27,076 nucleotides of DNA from Nemertoderma westbladi (lineage: Eukaryota; Xenacoelomorpha; Nemertodermatida; Nemertodermatidae): contig JAUCBJ010001729.1 in the NCBI GenBank assembly GCA_032718475.1, positions 1 through 27,076 on the forward strand, in the 5' to 3' direction. Positions 1 through 8,989 of this stretch are shown here, one piece after another (the first letter of the stretch is position 1; each line of letters begins with the position of its first letter). The notes under the pieces are model-generated. The model was not told the DNA's origin and ran no database searches. It saw only the letters and a program-made list of their open reading frames with translations. Both the position numbers and the translations under genes were made by a program.

Positions 1-235
1 AAATCCCTTTGCGATGCCATAAGCAAACTCCTCCAGCTCCACGAGTACGAGTTGAATTCTTCATCTGTTCACTGATTAAATAATTGCATTCAAAATCATT
101 GTTTAGGTCCGGTAATAGTCAATTCGCTTCAGTTTCATCCAACCAGTGCTCTTGCACTGCTAGAACATCCAAATTATTTAACAAATCTACAATATAATCT
201 GAGTTTGAGTTATAACCATGACAGGCGCACTGCAT
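1..235 (-). pseudogene. LINE endonuclease (EEP domain) fragment, N-terminal part
   Basis: Read on the minus strand, this stretch encodes the start of an AP-endonuclease-like (EEP) domain of a non-LTR retrotransposon. The recognisable pieces are an N-terminal CACHGYNSNSDYIVDLL segment, the LAVQEHWL strand carrying the catalytic Glu, and the GGVCLWHRK strand. In LINEs this domain nicks target DNA before target-primed reverse transcription. One in-frame TGA interrupts the frame between QEHWL and the next strand, so the copy is dead. It runs off the left edge of the window, so its other end is unknown. Assignment to the CR1/L2-type group is by motif memory only. Confidence 0.7.
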
Positions 236-364
236 TTAAATTAGTGCATAAATGTGCATTAACAGCATGTACAGTAACACATAAAGATGAAAGTTCACTT
301 ACTCAAAAATGGTACGCTATGGTGATGGAAGCGTTGCTGGGCGACCTAAATAGTTAAGAGATTA

Positions 365-595
365 TTGGGAGGTGGTGAACTCAATAGGGCCAGGATATGG
401 GTATTTCCCATATCATATGAAATCTACTTTATCGTAAAGGAAGAGCACAGAGCTCAGGCAGAGGCGATTATAGCAGGAACCGGCATCCAACTTCCCTATG
501 GACACCGGGTACTTGGATCTGTAATAGGATCTCAGCCAGCCTGTCAGACATTCATATCACAGCGAGTCGGCCAACTACAAAAGGAGTTACCTTGA
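365..595 (+). mobile_element. LINE-type ORF fragment (reverse transcriptase region)
   Basis: A 76-codon open frame containing the segment IVKEEHRAQAEAIIAGTGI followed by GHRVLGSVIGS. This resembles a stretch downstream of the catalytic core in some animal reverse-transcriptase-like proteins, where a GTGI...GHRxLGxxIGS pattern recurs. It ends at a TGA with no other domain next to it, and no start codon or promoter was recognised. It lies opposite in strand to the endonuclease remnant at 1-235, so the two are separate insertions. The match is a short motif, so the family is uncertain. Confidence 0.45.
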
Positions 596-833
596 TTAAA
601 TGATTTCGCAGGTTCAGCCCCACACCCCGTTTACAGCTGCCTAATGTATGCAGCCAAAGTTTACTTATCTCTCTCGTACAACCCCAGATTTCGTGGAAAA
701 CTTGTTCCATTTGTGCGTTTGCTTTTGATTTATTATAGCATTGTTATTATTATTTGAAATAATATTATTTATTTTGTTCATATATTATATTAAACATTTA
801 CAATCTCTTTAGTATAAATTCCTTTCAATAATT

Positions 834-1670
834 ATGAAACACTTATTGATTCTTACATCACTTGTGGCAGTTGGCTACGGTTTGAGTTGCCACAGTGCCG
901 GGCCAGATGGAAAAATGAGTAGAGATGGTTGCGTACGATGTGTTGTAAGTCTTCAGCAATAAATATTAGACTATCTGTACAAGTGTAATAGTTTGGAAGG
1001 GGACAGACATGATGGATTAGGTTTAATGGGTCGAACCACTAACTACAACTACTATAGTCGGCCTACAGCATTGAAACTGCACATTGAGATGCTATGCCGG
1101 TTTGACAAAAACATTTTGTCACATTTTGTAGAAGTAGGGGTCCATGGTTCCAATGTTGGAGACTTTCAGACAAGTTGGTCCATGGTCCTCGGGTCCATGT
1201 TCTGCGGATGGAGGCTGTCAGACTGGGCGGGGTCCATGGTTCCGGGGATGGAGGCTGTCAGACAAGGTGGGGTCCATGGTTCTGGGATGGCGGCATTCAG
1301 AGAAGTTAGGGTCCATGGTTCCGTTCATGGAGGTTTCCATACAAATTTCGCCCCTGGCACGCCCTGATGACCCCCCCCCCCCCCCCCCCCATTGAATTAA
1401 TAAATTAAATTATAATTTCTTGTATTCGAATGTATTGCTCTGTTGTGTTATTGTACGACAATGTTATTATTTCAGACTATGACCATAGTCCACCATGGCG
1501 GAATCCCTCCAACCACAATGCCAATGTGTTTACCTAAAGACGCCCCTCTATCTGACACCGAATGCAACACAATAGAGACCTACATTTGTGCTGCAGAAAG
1601 AGGCGACCCTAGTGCACCTCCAGACACTTCTTGTAGTGCCACTTGCTGTGATGAAGACCTTTGCAACTAA
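834..1670 (+). CDS. Secreted Ly6/uPAR-type three-finger-fold protein, two exons (834-944, 1476-1670)
   Basis: Exon 1 starts at the ATG at 834 and ends at 944 before a consensus donor, GTAAGT. Exon 2 starts at 1476 after a pyrimidine-rich acceptor ending TTTCAG. Both junctions are phase 0 and the frame closes with TAA at 1668-1670, giving 101 residues. The first 16-17 residues (MKHLLILTSLVAVGYG) are a typical signal peptide. The mature part has ten cysteines and ends in CCDEDLCN, the Ly6/uPAR family signature. No hydrophobic GPI-anchor tail follows, so the product should be a small secreted protein. The family includes receptor modulators, anchored surface proteins and other secreted forms, and the sequence does not say which role applies. 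A TATA-like stretch (ATATATTATATTAAAC) lies about 45 bp upstream of the ATG. The spacing of the first cysteines is looser than in classical members. Confidence 0.85.
1137..1345 (+). repeat. Imperfect minisatellite, about 39-bp unit, intronic
   Basis: The core TCCATGG/TCCATGT recurs at 1141, 1179, 1194, 1233, 1273 and 1312. Most spacings are 38-40 bp, with one shorter 15-bp step. Units share GGGGTCCATGGTTC and GGATGGAGGCTGTCAGAC. The repeat lies wholly in the intron of the Ly6-type gene. Confidence 0.85.
1371..1390 (+). repeat. Homopolymer C tract (20 C)
   Basis: Twenty uninterrupted C residues directly after the intronic minisatellite. Similar tracts occur at 8296-8317 (22 G) and 23602-23619 (18 C). 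Such runs can form G-quadruplex or i-motif structures and often vary in length. Confidence 0.95.
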
Positions 1671-1740
1671 AAATTAATTCTTCAAATAGAATAGGACAAT
1701 CTACTTTCTTTTTGAATGTTAGGTGATGGAATTTAAAAAT

Positions 1741-1746
1741 AATAAA
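1741..1746 (+). terminator. Polyadenylation signal AATAAA for the Ly6-type gene
   Basis: The first AATAAA after the stop codon lies 70 bp downstream. A second AATAAA occurs at 1822-1827 and could be an alternative site. Confidence 0.6.
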
Positions 1747-1827
1747 AAGGTCTAAAAAACAACCAACTGTATTGGGTTAGCCTGTCTAAAGTATATACAA
1801 CTATATATCTTCTTAACAAACAATAAA

Positions 1828-2160
1828 AATTCATTTTATTATTTAAAATTCAAAAAATCATTTTCACTTAAATCTGTTCTTTTATTTGACAATAATATAA
1901 AATATGCGCTTACCGGTATCTGTCGCTCGTTCCAAAATCAATTTATTTAATGGGTGAACGCTACGATAAACTATACCTAGAGATGGGAAGGCGGATAATA
2001 AAGTATATAATTAAATCTACATTAATTAAGAAATTTTAGTAATTTAAATTAAATTGATTTTGCCCCAAGCTGGGCAATAGGTCTGGGAAATAGTTGGACC
2101 TTTTTTGCAGTTCATGGTATCTAGTTATCGATATTTCATTGCAATATTTACAACAGTCAG
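1828..2160. other. AT-rich interval with no gene recognised
   Basis: Low-complexity AT-rich sequence with no coding frame, repeat family or RNA gene that I can support. An isolated CTTACCGGTATC occurs near 1910; see the finding on ACCGGT motifs. Confidence 0.5.
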
Positions 2161-2290
2161 AGCATAATCTTGTACTTTGGCAGCCTCATGGAGTGAATAA
2201 GCATGGTGGACAGCCCATGACTTTCTTGAGACACATCTTAAAGGACACTGGCCTTGAAGATCCGGATGATCTAGCAAGTAAGCTACTACT
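2161..2290 (+). pseudogene. LINE ORF C-terminal fragment
   Basis: The frame encodes LWQP, then HGG, then ILKDTGLEDPDDLAS. This is the same C-terminal pattern (LLWQP...HGKRSR.RP...DQLERDTEL) seen in the LINE remnant at 20.6-21.1 kb on the other strand. That pattern follows the reverse transcriptase in a LINE family common in animals. The start and end are ragged and no full domain remains. Confidence 0.55.
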
Positions 2291-3038
2291 ATTTATTGAA
2301 TGGATAGCCCAAACTGCACAGAAGTATATTACTTGCCAAATTTATTACTATATCACTCTAACCCAGACAGTAATCAAACATCAACTGTAAGTTTGTATAA
2401 TGTATTACCCCACCAGATGAATAGCTCTTCCCAGTGAATCGTATGACAATAATCTATAAGGTTACTCACTGCTATGTTAGGTGGGAGGGAGTTGATGATA
2501 ATGAATGAGGATGGACCCAACTAACACTACGTTTGTCTATGGAGGGTCTCCTTACAGCCAGCTGGCTGGCTTTCTAGTTGAATCATATTATTCCGCAACT
2601 AAATAATTTAGTCATTTTAGACGAATTTCTGCGTTTTTTTGCCGGACTAACAAATTTTGGCGACGTTCTGTGCGAGATTGGCGATATTTGAAAAGATTCT
2701 GAGGCGCAAATATGTTGCTCAGATAACTGAATATCTCAAATAAAAAAGTTGGTGCATACCCGACGAGTTGAAATCGGTGAAATTCGACTTTAAATTTTCA
2801 AAACCACTATTTTTCAGTGACCTCGTGATCGAAACGCCACAAAAAATATACAGTCTTGTGCGCAACCAAAATTTATGTAGAGTTTGTTATTAAAATTTTT
2901 GCGTACCTGCTTGAGTTTTTGAGATATTGGATGGTTATACACATACACACACACACTCACACACACATAACCACCCCGTGTTTTTGAACGGCTCAACTCA
3001 TGACAAGAACTACCCTGGCCTATTAATAGCCAGGTTCG
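2291..3038. other. Non-coding interval with a CA-rich microsatellite
   Basis: No gene was recognised. A (CA)n-type microsatellite lies at about 2940-2968. The flanking text (around 2600-2990) has the look of a decayed repeat but could not be assigned to a family. Confidence 0.5.
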
Positions 3039-3243
3039 TTATAATCTTGAACATTTTTCGACCAGGTCAATGAGGATCCTGCGATATTCCAGAGGCTTCG
3101 CATCAAACTTATCTAATCTATTTTTACAGCTGAGACCAAACATACTGGGAAGATAACGGCTAAAGGAGTGCTGGGTACGTTCAAATATGCTTATATCTTG
3201 TCAAGATAGGGACACCATATCGAACTGTTATGTTCAATTGTAG
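3039..3243 (-). pseudogene. LINE reverse transcriptase C-terminal fragment
   Basis: The minus strand encodes EHNSSIWCPYLDK, then after a 1-base frame change near 3200 ISIFERTQHSFSRYLPSMF, and then LDKFDAKPLEYRRILIDLV, ending at TAA (3039-3041). This is the typical tail of CR1/L2-type reverse transcriptases: an S.W.PY segment, an ERVQR..T-like helix, and a final L..LE.RR...DL helix. The frameshift and 5' truncation show a dead copy. Confidence 0.7.
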
Positions 3244-3287
3244 GCCTGGCGTAGGTACAATACAACCCCCATCGGAAGGCTGCATTA

Positions 3288-3745
3288 CGATGCATTGGAC
3301 AAAATAGACCAAATCTCTAACCGCATCATCCGTTGCCACTTCTCATGTTCTGGAAGACTGGCTAAGAAGTTTCCTAAGGTGGTTCTGATTGTGTGCTACT
3401 CTCCAACTAGTGTTGCACCTGTAGAGGAGGTGGAAAATTTCTACCACAATCTATAAGCAGCTACTGATGGAGTGGATCAGCATGCATTCTTAACATTCCT
3501 GGGAGACTTTAATGCAAGTCTGCATCAATCACCTACATCGCCCTGGGTCTATAGCAATAGTGTCAACCGAAATTCCGTCCATTTTCAGGATTTTATCTCT
3601 GGAAATGGATTGTTTTCGGCTGGAACCCAGTTCAAGAAGCGAACTGGAAAGCTATGGACTCATAGTGGAACCAGTGGTCACAAGTCCCAGATAGACCATA
3701 TTCTGTTTCGTAGGAAGTACAGGAGCTCTATACAAGATTGTAAGA
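3288..3745 (+). pseudogene. LINE endonuclease fragment, copy 1
   Basis: This stretch is nearly identical to 17965-18420 (copy 2), starting at GCATTGGACAAAATAGACC and ending near CTATACAAGATTG. It encodes the C-terminal half of an EEP nuclease, including the FLGDFNA catalytic strand and the SQIDHILF strand. It has a TAA where copy 2 has CAA (within CTATAAGCAG). Copy 2 in turn has a TAA at 18204-18206 where this copy has CAA. Both are therefore independently dead descendants of one family. The upstream part of the endonuclease is missing here. Confidence 0.8.
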
Positions 3746-3830
3746 GATTGTAAGAGAATACTCCTATGTCATCAGCAAAGTCTAGATAGGTTAGGCACTT
3801 ACCATGATTTCCTATTTTACCATCACCCCA
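3746..3830 (-). pseudogene. LINE reverse transcriptase FADD-box fragment
   Basis: The minus strand encodes GNHGKCLTYLDFADDIGVFS, the catalytic box (F-A-D-D) of non-LTR reverse transcriptases. Only about 28 codons remain. It abuts the opposite-strand endonuclease remnant end to end near 3745, so the junction is a rearrangement or a nested insertion. Confidence 0.6.
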
Positions 3831-4033
3831 TCATCATTATGATGATCTAAGGACATGCGTAGAACATTGAACCTAAATTATTAACCAATATGCCAAACAA
3901 TATACAACCAATATACAATACACAATTAACCAAAATTATCAACGACTTGACCTCAATAATCACATTTCCAATATCATTACTACCGATGTGTCTGAATTAC
4001 GATCACATGTGACGCACATATCTATTTATGCAC
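3831..4033. other. AT-rich spacer before satellite array I
   Basis: About 200 bp with no recognised gene or repeat. It ends at the first satellite-like text (CACTGGGCTGTTGGTGTTCC). Confidence 0.5.
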
Positions 4034-4872
4034 TGGGCTGTTGGTGTTCCGACTCTATGGATCGTGGGCTGTGGGTGTTTCGACTCTATGGATCGTGGAC
4101 TGTGGGTGTTCCGGCTCTATGTATCGTGGACTGTGGGTGTTCCGACTCTATTTAATCGTGGACTGTGGGTGTTCTGACTCTATGGATCGTGGACTGTGGG
4201 TGTTCCAACTCTATGGATCGTGGGCTGTGGGTGTTCCGACTCTATGTATTGTGGACTGTGGGTGTTCCAACTCTATGGATCGTGGGCTGTTGGTGTTCCG
4301 ACTTTATGGATCGTGGACTGTGGGTGTTCCGACTTTATGGATCGTGGACTGTGGGTGTTCCGACTCTATGTATCGTGGACTGTGGGTGTTCCGACTCTAT
4401 GGATCGTGGGCTGTGGGTGTTCCGACTCTATGGATCGTGGACTGTGGGTGTTCCGACTCTATTTTATCGTGGACTGTGGTTGTTCTGACTCTATGTATCG
4501 TGGACTGTGGGTGTTCCGACTCTATGGATCGTGGGTTGTGGGTGTTCCGACTCTATTTTATCTTGGACTGTGGGTGTTCTGACTCTATGTATCGTGGACT
4601 GTGGGTGTTCCGACTCTATGGATCGTGGGCTGTGGGTGTTCCGACTCTATTTTATCGTGGACTGTGTGTGTTCTGACTCTATGTATCGTGGATTGTGGGT
4701 GTTCCGACTCTATGGATCGTGGGCTGTGGGTGTTCCAACTCTATTTAATCGTGGACTGTGGGTGTTCCGACTCTATGCATCGTGGACTTTGGGTGTTCCG
4801 ACTCTATGGATCGTGGGCTGTGGGTGTTCCGACTCTATTTTATCGTGGACTGTGGGTGTTCCGACTCTATGG
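4034..4872 (+). repeat. 31-bp satellite, array I, with 94-bp higher-order units
   Basis: Tandem copies of a 31-bp unit containing CTGTGGGTGTTCCGACTCTA and a GGATCGTGGA part. Variant units reading CTATTTTATC or CTATTTAATC start at 4459, 4553, 4647, 4741 and 4835, exactly 94 bp apart. This defines a three-unit higher-order repeat (31+31+32). The array stops exactly at the left LTR of element A. The unit has no stop codon in any plus-strand frame, so long open frames across it are trivial and not taken as genes. Confidence 0.95.
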
Positions 4873-4971
4873 TGTTAGGACCTAAGAGACTCAACAATTT
4901 TCCTTACCGGTACCAGAACTAAAAAGTCTGAAACCTAGATTATTATTATTATTAAGCACTGTCTGACTGTG
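4873..4971 (+). repeat. Element A 5' LTR (shared portion)
   Basis: Starts TGTTAGGACC and matches 16187-16285 with one substitution. The shared text ends at GACTGTG, after which the two copies diverge. 99 bp is short for a gypsy LTR, and no TGG-type primer binding site follows, so the true 3' edge of the LTR is not certain. Confidence 0.75.
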
Positions 4972-5007
4972 TACTGTCTAATATAAAAAGTGAAGAATTT
5001 ATATTTT

Positions 5008-5955
5008 ATGCCGGACAATACTGGTACTTCATCGGGATCTCCAACGCCAACTCTGACACTAAATGTTAAGTTACCACAATTTTACGAAAAGAATACTAGG
5101 GTTTGGTTCGACCGGATCGAGGAGATGCTGGCGAATTTATCTGAGACTGTAAAGAAAAATAGCTTAATTCGAGCATTACCAACTCACGTTATATTCGACA
5201 GTGGTGTGCGAGTTTCTGATTCTTTTGAAACAATAAAGGAATGCTTAATAAAGTATTTCGATGATAGTGAAGATCGTCGCCTAAAGAAACTTCTCAAAGA
5301 TCAAGTATTGGGTGACCGAAAGCCGAGTGTGATTTTGAGACACTTACAGAGGTTAGCTCCGAATAATCCTAATATTGTTAAAATGAGATTTTTGGATATT
5401 ATTCCAGAACCAGTCCGACTAGTATTAATTGCTGTAGAAGGAGTGCCTGTAGAAAAACTCGCAGAAATCGCAGATCAAATGGTTGAACGAATGCCAAATT
5501 ATAACTTAGTGAATAATATTAATGAAAGGGGAACAAGTTCACTCACTAGTAACCCTGAAGCTGAGGTTTATAGACAAGGACAAGCCACATCAGCTCTGAC
5601 TATGGAGACATGGTGCCAGAACATAACTCAAGAAATTAACCGATTATCAAGGGCTTGTGAGTCACTTTCTTCTGGAGATGAGAGAGGCAGACCTCGACAA
5701 TCAACCAGTAGTTTTCGCGGAAGAAGATTCGAGAGATCGTCATCTAGATACGGAGTACGTTCCAACTCCTGAACACGTCAATATAACCCAAATGGTAAGT
5801 TATGCTGGTATCACTGGCGGTTTGGGAGAAATTCTACAAAGTGTAGCGGACACTGTGAATGGGTTCAAACACGACAATATAACACAAACCCAAACAATAA
5901 TCAACCTTCGGGAAACCCCAATGCTCCACCACAAGGGCGGCCTGTGATGGAGTGA
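5008..5955 (+). pseudogene. gag: Element A gag
   Basis: Gag is the structural protein that packages element RNA in virus-like particles. The start chosen is the ATG at 5008. The first 190 residues have the CsRn1-type capsid pattern: KLPQFYEKNTRVWFDRIEEM, later LKKLLKDQVLGDRKPSVILR and EIADQMVER. A CHCC zinc motif follows at 5803-5856 (C-x2-H-x9-C-x3-C, beginning CWYH), characteristic of the CsRn1 clade rather than the usual CCHC knuckle. A TGA at 5770-5772 cuts the frame just before the zinc motif, and the frame then runs on to TGA at 5953-5955. The protease frame overlaps in -1, with a possible slip site at 5913. Confidence 0.8.
5913..5919 (+). promoter_or_regulatory. Candidate -1 ribosomal frameshift heptamer between gag and pro-pol
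   Basis: In the gag frame the codons read GGA AAC CCC, giving the X XXY YYZ pattern A AAC CCC. The -1 frame is open from 5901 through the overlap and leads directly into the protease. The gag frame stops at 5953. The position and direction fit a programmed frameshift. A run of C as the second triplet is less usual than A or T, and no clear downstream structure was found by eye. Confidence 0.4.
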
Positions 5956-6408
5956 ACTCTATATATGTTGCCGCCAGTCCAGTGGGAGAATTCTTAGCCG
6001 ACAGTGGTAGCGAGTGTAGCGCTTTACCTCTGAGTTATACCACATCGGAAATGATAGATTCACCAAAAATTATTTTGAAAGCAGCCAATGGAACACCAAT
6101 AAAAGTAAATGGACTGAGGCAACTTAAGTTTAAAATATCAGATTTGTGAGATAAACTGTTTGTTTGGAGATTTTATGTTGCAGAGGTTTCCAAACCAATA
6201 CTAGGTATTGATTTTCTTGGCCACCATAAATTACTCATTGATTGTGCTTATAATAGACTGATCCCATTAAATAGTTTACCATGGGAGATTAAGCCAATAA
6301 AAGAATCCGAAAATAAACCTGCTTTATTTAATTTCAAAACTCCAACAATCAATAGGATAATGGTGGAAGTTGAAAATCCATGCTTTAAAGAAAAAGTAGC
6401 AGAATTAG
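5919..6408 (+). pseudogene. pol: Element A protease and start of pol (left part)
   Basis: The -1 frame relative to gag encodes an aspartic protease. The active-site segment is FLADSGSECSALPL (DSG in place of the commoner DTG), followed by ILKAANGTPIKVNG and the late motif ILGIDFLGHHKLLIDCA. A TGA at 6147-6149, where relatives have a coding residue, interrupts it. The frame then proceeds to 6408, where element B interrupts the codon series. The same frame resumes at 13206 on the far side of B. Confidence 0.8.
6404..6408 (+). repeat. Target-site duplication of element B, left copy (ATTAG)
   Basis: ATTAG directly precedes the TG of B's left LTR and is repeated at 13202-13206 directly after B's right LTR. 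A 5-bp duplication is normal for Ty3/gypsy integrases. Leaving out B and one copy puts A's two pol halves in one frame. Confidence 0.9.
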
Positions 6409-6701
6409 TGTTAGATTATGTATTGTTAGGGCTCTAGTAGACCCTGGCTTGGTGGTGGTTAGATCCAACCTACTGGTCTTTTAGCTACCGGTCCTCTTCT
6501 GGTATTCCGGTATTCAGTCTTTTCTATCTTCTAGGTCTGTAGGTACAGTAACCGTTACCGGTACCTACTGTACTGATGTGCTGTAAGGTGGTGGGTGTGT
6601 TCATTGGTCTGTTGGTTCATATTATTGTTTGATATGCTGTTCTGTATGTCGACCATTAATAAACTGATGCAGCTGGTATTCATTTATTTCCGATCCCAAT
6701 A
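6409..6701 (+). repeat. Element B 5' LTR
   Basis: Starts TGTTAGATTATG and ends CCCAATA, adjoining TGGCGCAGTG. It carries an AATAAA near its 3' end (within CATTAATAAACTG), suitable for polyadenylation, and two ACCGGT sites. The 3' terminus TA departs from the usual CA. Confidence 0.92.
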
Positions 6702-6717
6702 TGGCGCAGTGATGTAC
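6702..6717 (+). promoter_or_regulatory. Candidate primer binding site of element B
   Basis: TGGCGCAGTGATGTAC follows the LTR directly. TGG matches the complement of the tRNA CCA end. The donor tRNA could not be assigned by eye. Confidence 0.6.
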
Positions 6718-7242
6718 TTGATGTTCCTACAACCCTATTAAAATGGTGGACATTCCAGCGCATTCAGCAGGTTAGATAATTCAACATTATTCTACCGGTC
6801 GCCTCTACTGATTCTGATCTAGGCCTAGCTACCTACCTATACTTCTGGTGGTGTACCTACTCCAGTACTCTTCTAAACTAAGCCCTTGGGACGGACAGTG
6901 GAGTGACTCGCGCTGGTTATCGTTGTCGTTGTGTAGCTACTACGTTGGCGAAAAACACAGCGACGATGGTAGCCTACATCGTCGCTGAGGACCTTGCGCT
7001 GTCCGGGGGCCGTGAGGGGTAGGCAGCGACGCCGGCTAGCCTAATTATAACTACCGGTACCTATTCAATTCACATTCAGCAGTCAGGCAGTATTCCAGTC
7101 TGCCAGTATTCGATAACTACAGATTTTGGCTGATTTGCGTGGAAAGTTTTGCACATTTTTGCAAAATTTTTTCTTTTCGGATTTTTCAAATTTTTTCGGA
7201 TATTTAATTTCCTGAAATTTCTCTAATATTCAACAGTCAGAT
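6718..7242 (+). other. Element B 5' leader
   Basis: About 525 bp of untranslated leader between the primer binding site and the gag ATG. It contains a perfect 11-bp-arm hairpin at 6958-6987 (CAGCGACGATG and CATCGTCGCTG, 8-base loop) and two ACCGGT motifs (about 6795 and 7053). In LTR elements this region usually holds RNA packaging or dimerisation signals; that role here is inference. Confidence 0.7.
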
Positions 7243-7811
7243 ATGCCTACTAAAGCTGAACTCGAAACCGAACTGGAGGTTTTAAGAGAACAGTTGGCTG
7301 GTCGTGGTAATCCTGATCCCACCTCAGCTCTTCTACATGCTTTAGTTAAATCACAACGCGATTTGGCTGATTCCTTAGCACAATCCCAAGCCCAAAATGC
7401 CCATCAATTTCAACAATTACTTGGTCAACCACATCAACCTGTAGTTCATCAGGCTGACTCAACCCCTCGTAATCTTCAAATTAAAGCACCAATTGCTTTA
7501 GAACCGGATTTCAGTTTAGCAAAATTTGAAACTTGGAAGTTGGTTTGGGCGGATTATTATTCTGCATTTCAGATGGATAGAATGGCTAGGGATAGGCAAA
7601 TCTGTATTTTCAGGAGTTACCTTTCTATAGGTATGCGCTCTACACTGGAACAAGTTATTGACATTCCTCCTGACACACATGATAATCCTTTAACAGTTCA
7701 GGTGTTAATAGATTGTATTCAAAGTTATTTTCGTGGTAAACGGAATATAGCCCTTGATTGTGTTCAGTTTGATAATAGGAAACAACGTCAAAGTGAAAAT
7801 TTTGATAGCTA

Positions 7812-7890
7812 CAGTCCCGCTCTCAAAAAGCATTCCTTTGATCAATCATTGATCAAACTTTGATCAAACATTGATCAAAGTTTGATCAAA
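7812..7890 (+). repeat. Left terminal inverted repeat of the DNA transposon
   Basis: 79 bp pairing with 8990-9068. It contains five TTGATCAA octamers separated by three bases (TCA, ACT, ACA, AGT). Confidence 0.93.
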
Positions 7891-8295
7891 TATTGAAATG
7901 TATCAGGCTTATAAATCCTGCCATTGAGTTCTACCAAAGGCGCTGCACTTCAAAGTCTAGATTCCCACTCAGCTGTGTGTCAATCAAGCAGCCCTCTCTC
8001 TCTCTCTCTCTCTGCTCTCTGTGTGTGTAATGCTCCATATGCTCTGTAGGATGTCTGCAGAGCACACAGGACACCACTTCCATATCATACCAAAGGTTTG
8101 TAAGCTATAGCCGTTATTTAAACCAGTTAAAGCCTAGATTATAATAATTTACAGCGATTATCAGAAAATAACAGCCGCAATTGAATCTCCACTTGGCGGT
8201 GTGGTGGTAATGAAATCAAGGGCGGGTATGGACTGTATGGAGTTTAATTCTGAGTTACGCAATGTGTTGGGTGGATGGCTACAATACATCAGAAT

Positions 8296-8317
8296 GGGGG
8301 GGGGGGGGGGGGGGGGG
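8296..8317 (+). repeat. Homopolymer G tract (22 G) inside the DNA transposon
   Basis: Uninterrupted G run followed by TCCACAAC. Potential G-quadruplex and polymerase-slippage site. Confidence 0.95.
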
Positions 8318-8989
8318 TCCACAACAAGAGAGGGGATGGGATCACTGGGGTTTTTGGAAGGTATTTTAAGGGGTGCGCTGGTGCTAGCGCTCGGATTTAT
8401 TTATTTCTTTATTTACATTTATTACTGTAGTATAATTAGAGACAGGGGCAGGAAGGAAGCTTGTCGAATTTACACAATTACTGTATAAGCAAATGCAATG
8501 CAACGGCAGCCATCGCGCTGCTACGTCAATGGAGGTCTTTGGCCTTGATTCTGATTTAAGGACCATTGAAACTAATTTCTAATATAACAATAATTTAAAA
8601 ATATTCCAAAGGATGTTTTTCTGAACTAGTTGTTAGTGTAATAATAGGCCCTGCCCTACAAGAACAAGACTCAGTCTGGGACACTACCACAACACTGCCA
8701 TGTAAATCCAATCGCGGTCCATCCACAAAGTCAAGCAAGCTCCATCCACTGCCCTGTCAATCACATTGCGACTTGGCCATTAACACAAGCCAGTTCTCGG
8801 CGGGAATCTGAGTTCAAAGGCTTGCCGCAGTTGAGAGATGTAAACTGTTACCTTGAAATCATTTCAATGTCATTTCAATATGAGACAGAAAGTCGGGAAT
8901 TTCGGTGCGTCGATTTCAAGGTCATTTCAATATGCCATCAATGTCATTTCAATGTCAATGCTACTTTCAATGATATTCTATGGTCACAT

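Larger units (their letters stand above)
945..1475 (+). other. Intron of the Ly6/uPAR-type gene
   Basis: A phase-0 intron of 531 bp bounded by GTAAGT at 945 and an acceptor ending at 1475. It contains a roughly 39-bp minisatellite and a run of 20 C residues. Open frames inside it are repeat readthrough and show no protein-like features. Confidence 0.85.

Noticed and set aside
993-1395. Open frames in the Ly6 gene intron as coding exons
   Set aside because: They consist of minisatellite units and the C tract, and the GT-AG phase-0 junction spanning them gives a complete family signature.
2814-2996. Minus-strand 60-codon frame
   Set aside because: Largely read from the CA microsatellite, with no domain.
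4041-4885. Long plus-strand open frames across satellite array I, readable as a repeated W-V-F-R-L-Y-G-S protein
   Set aside because: The 31-bp unit has no stop triplet in any plus frame, so all three frames stay open by arithmetic. There is no start context, and unit variation ignores codon position.
7243-7863. A standalone short gag ending at 7863
   Set aside because: The last residues are read from the inverted repeat of the inserted transposon. The true frame continues at 9071.
8201-8488. Open frame inside the DNA transposon as a possible transposase
   Set aside because: It crosses the 22-G run and shows no DDE/D or helix-turn-helix motif; the composition is non-coding.
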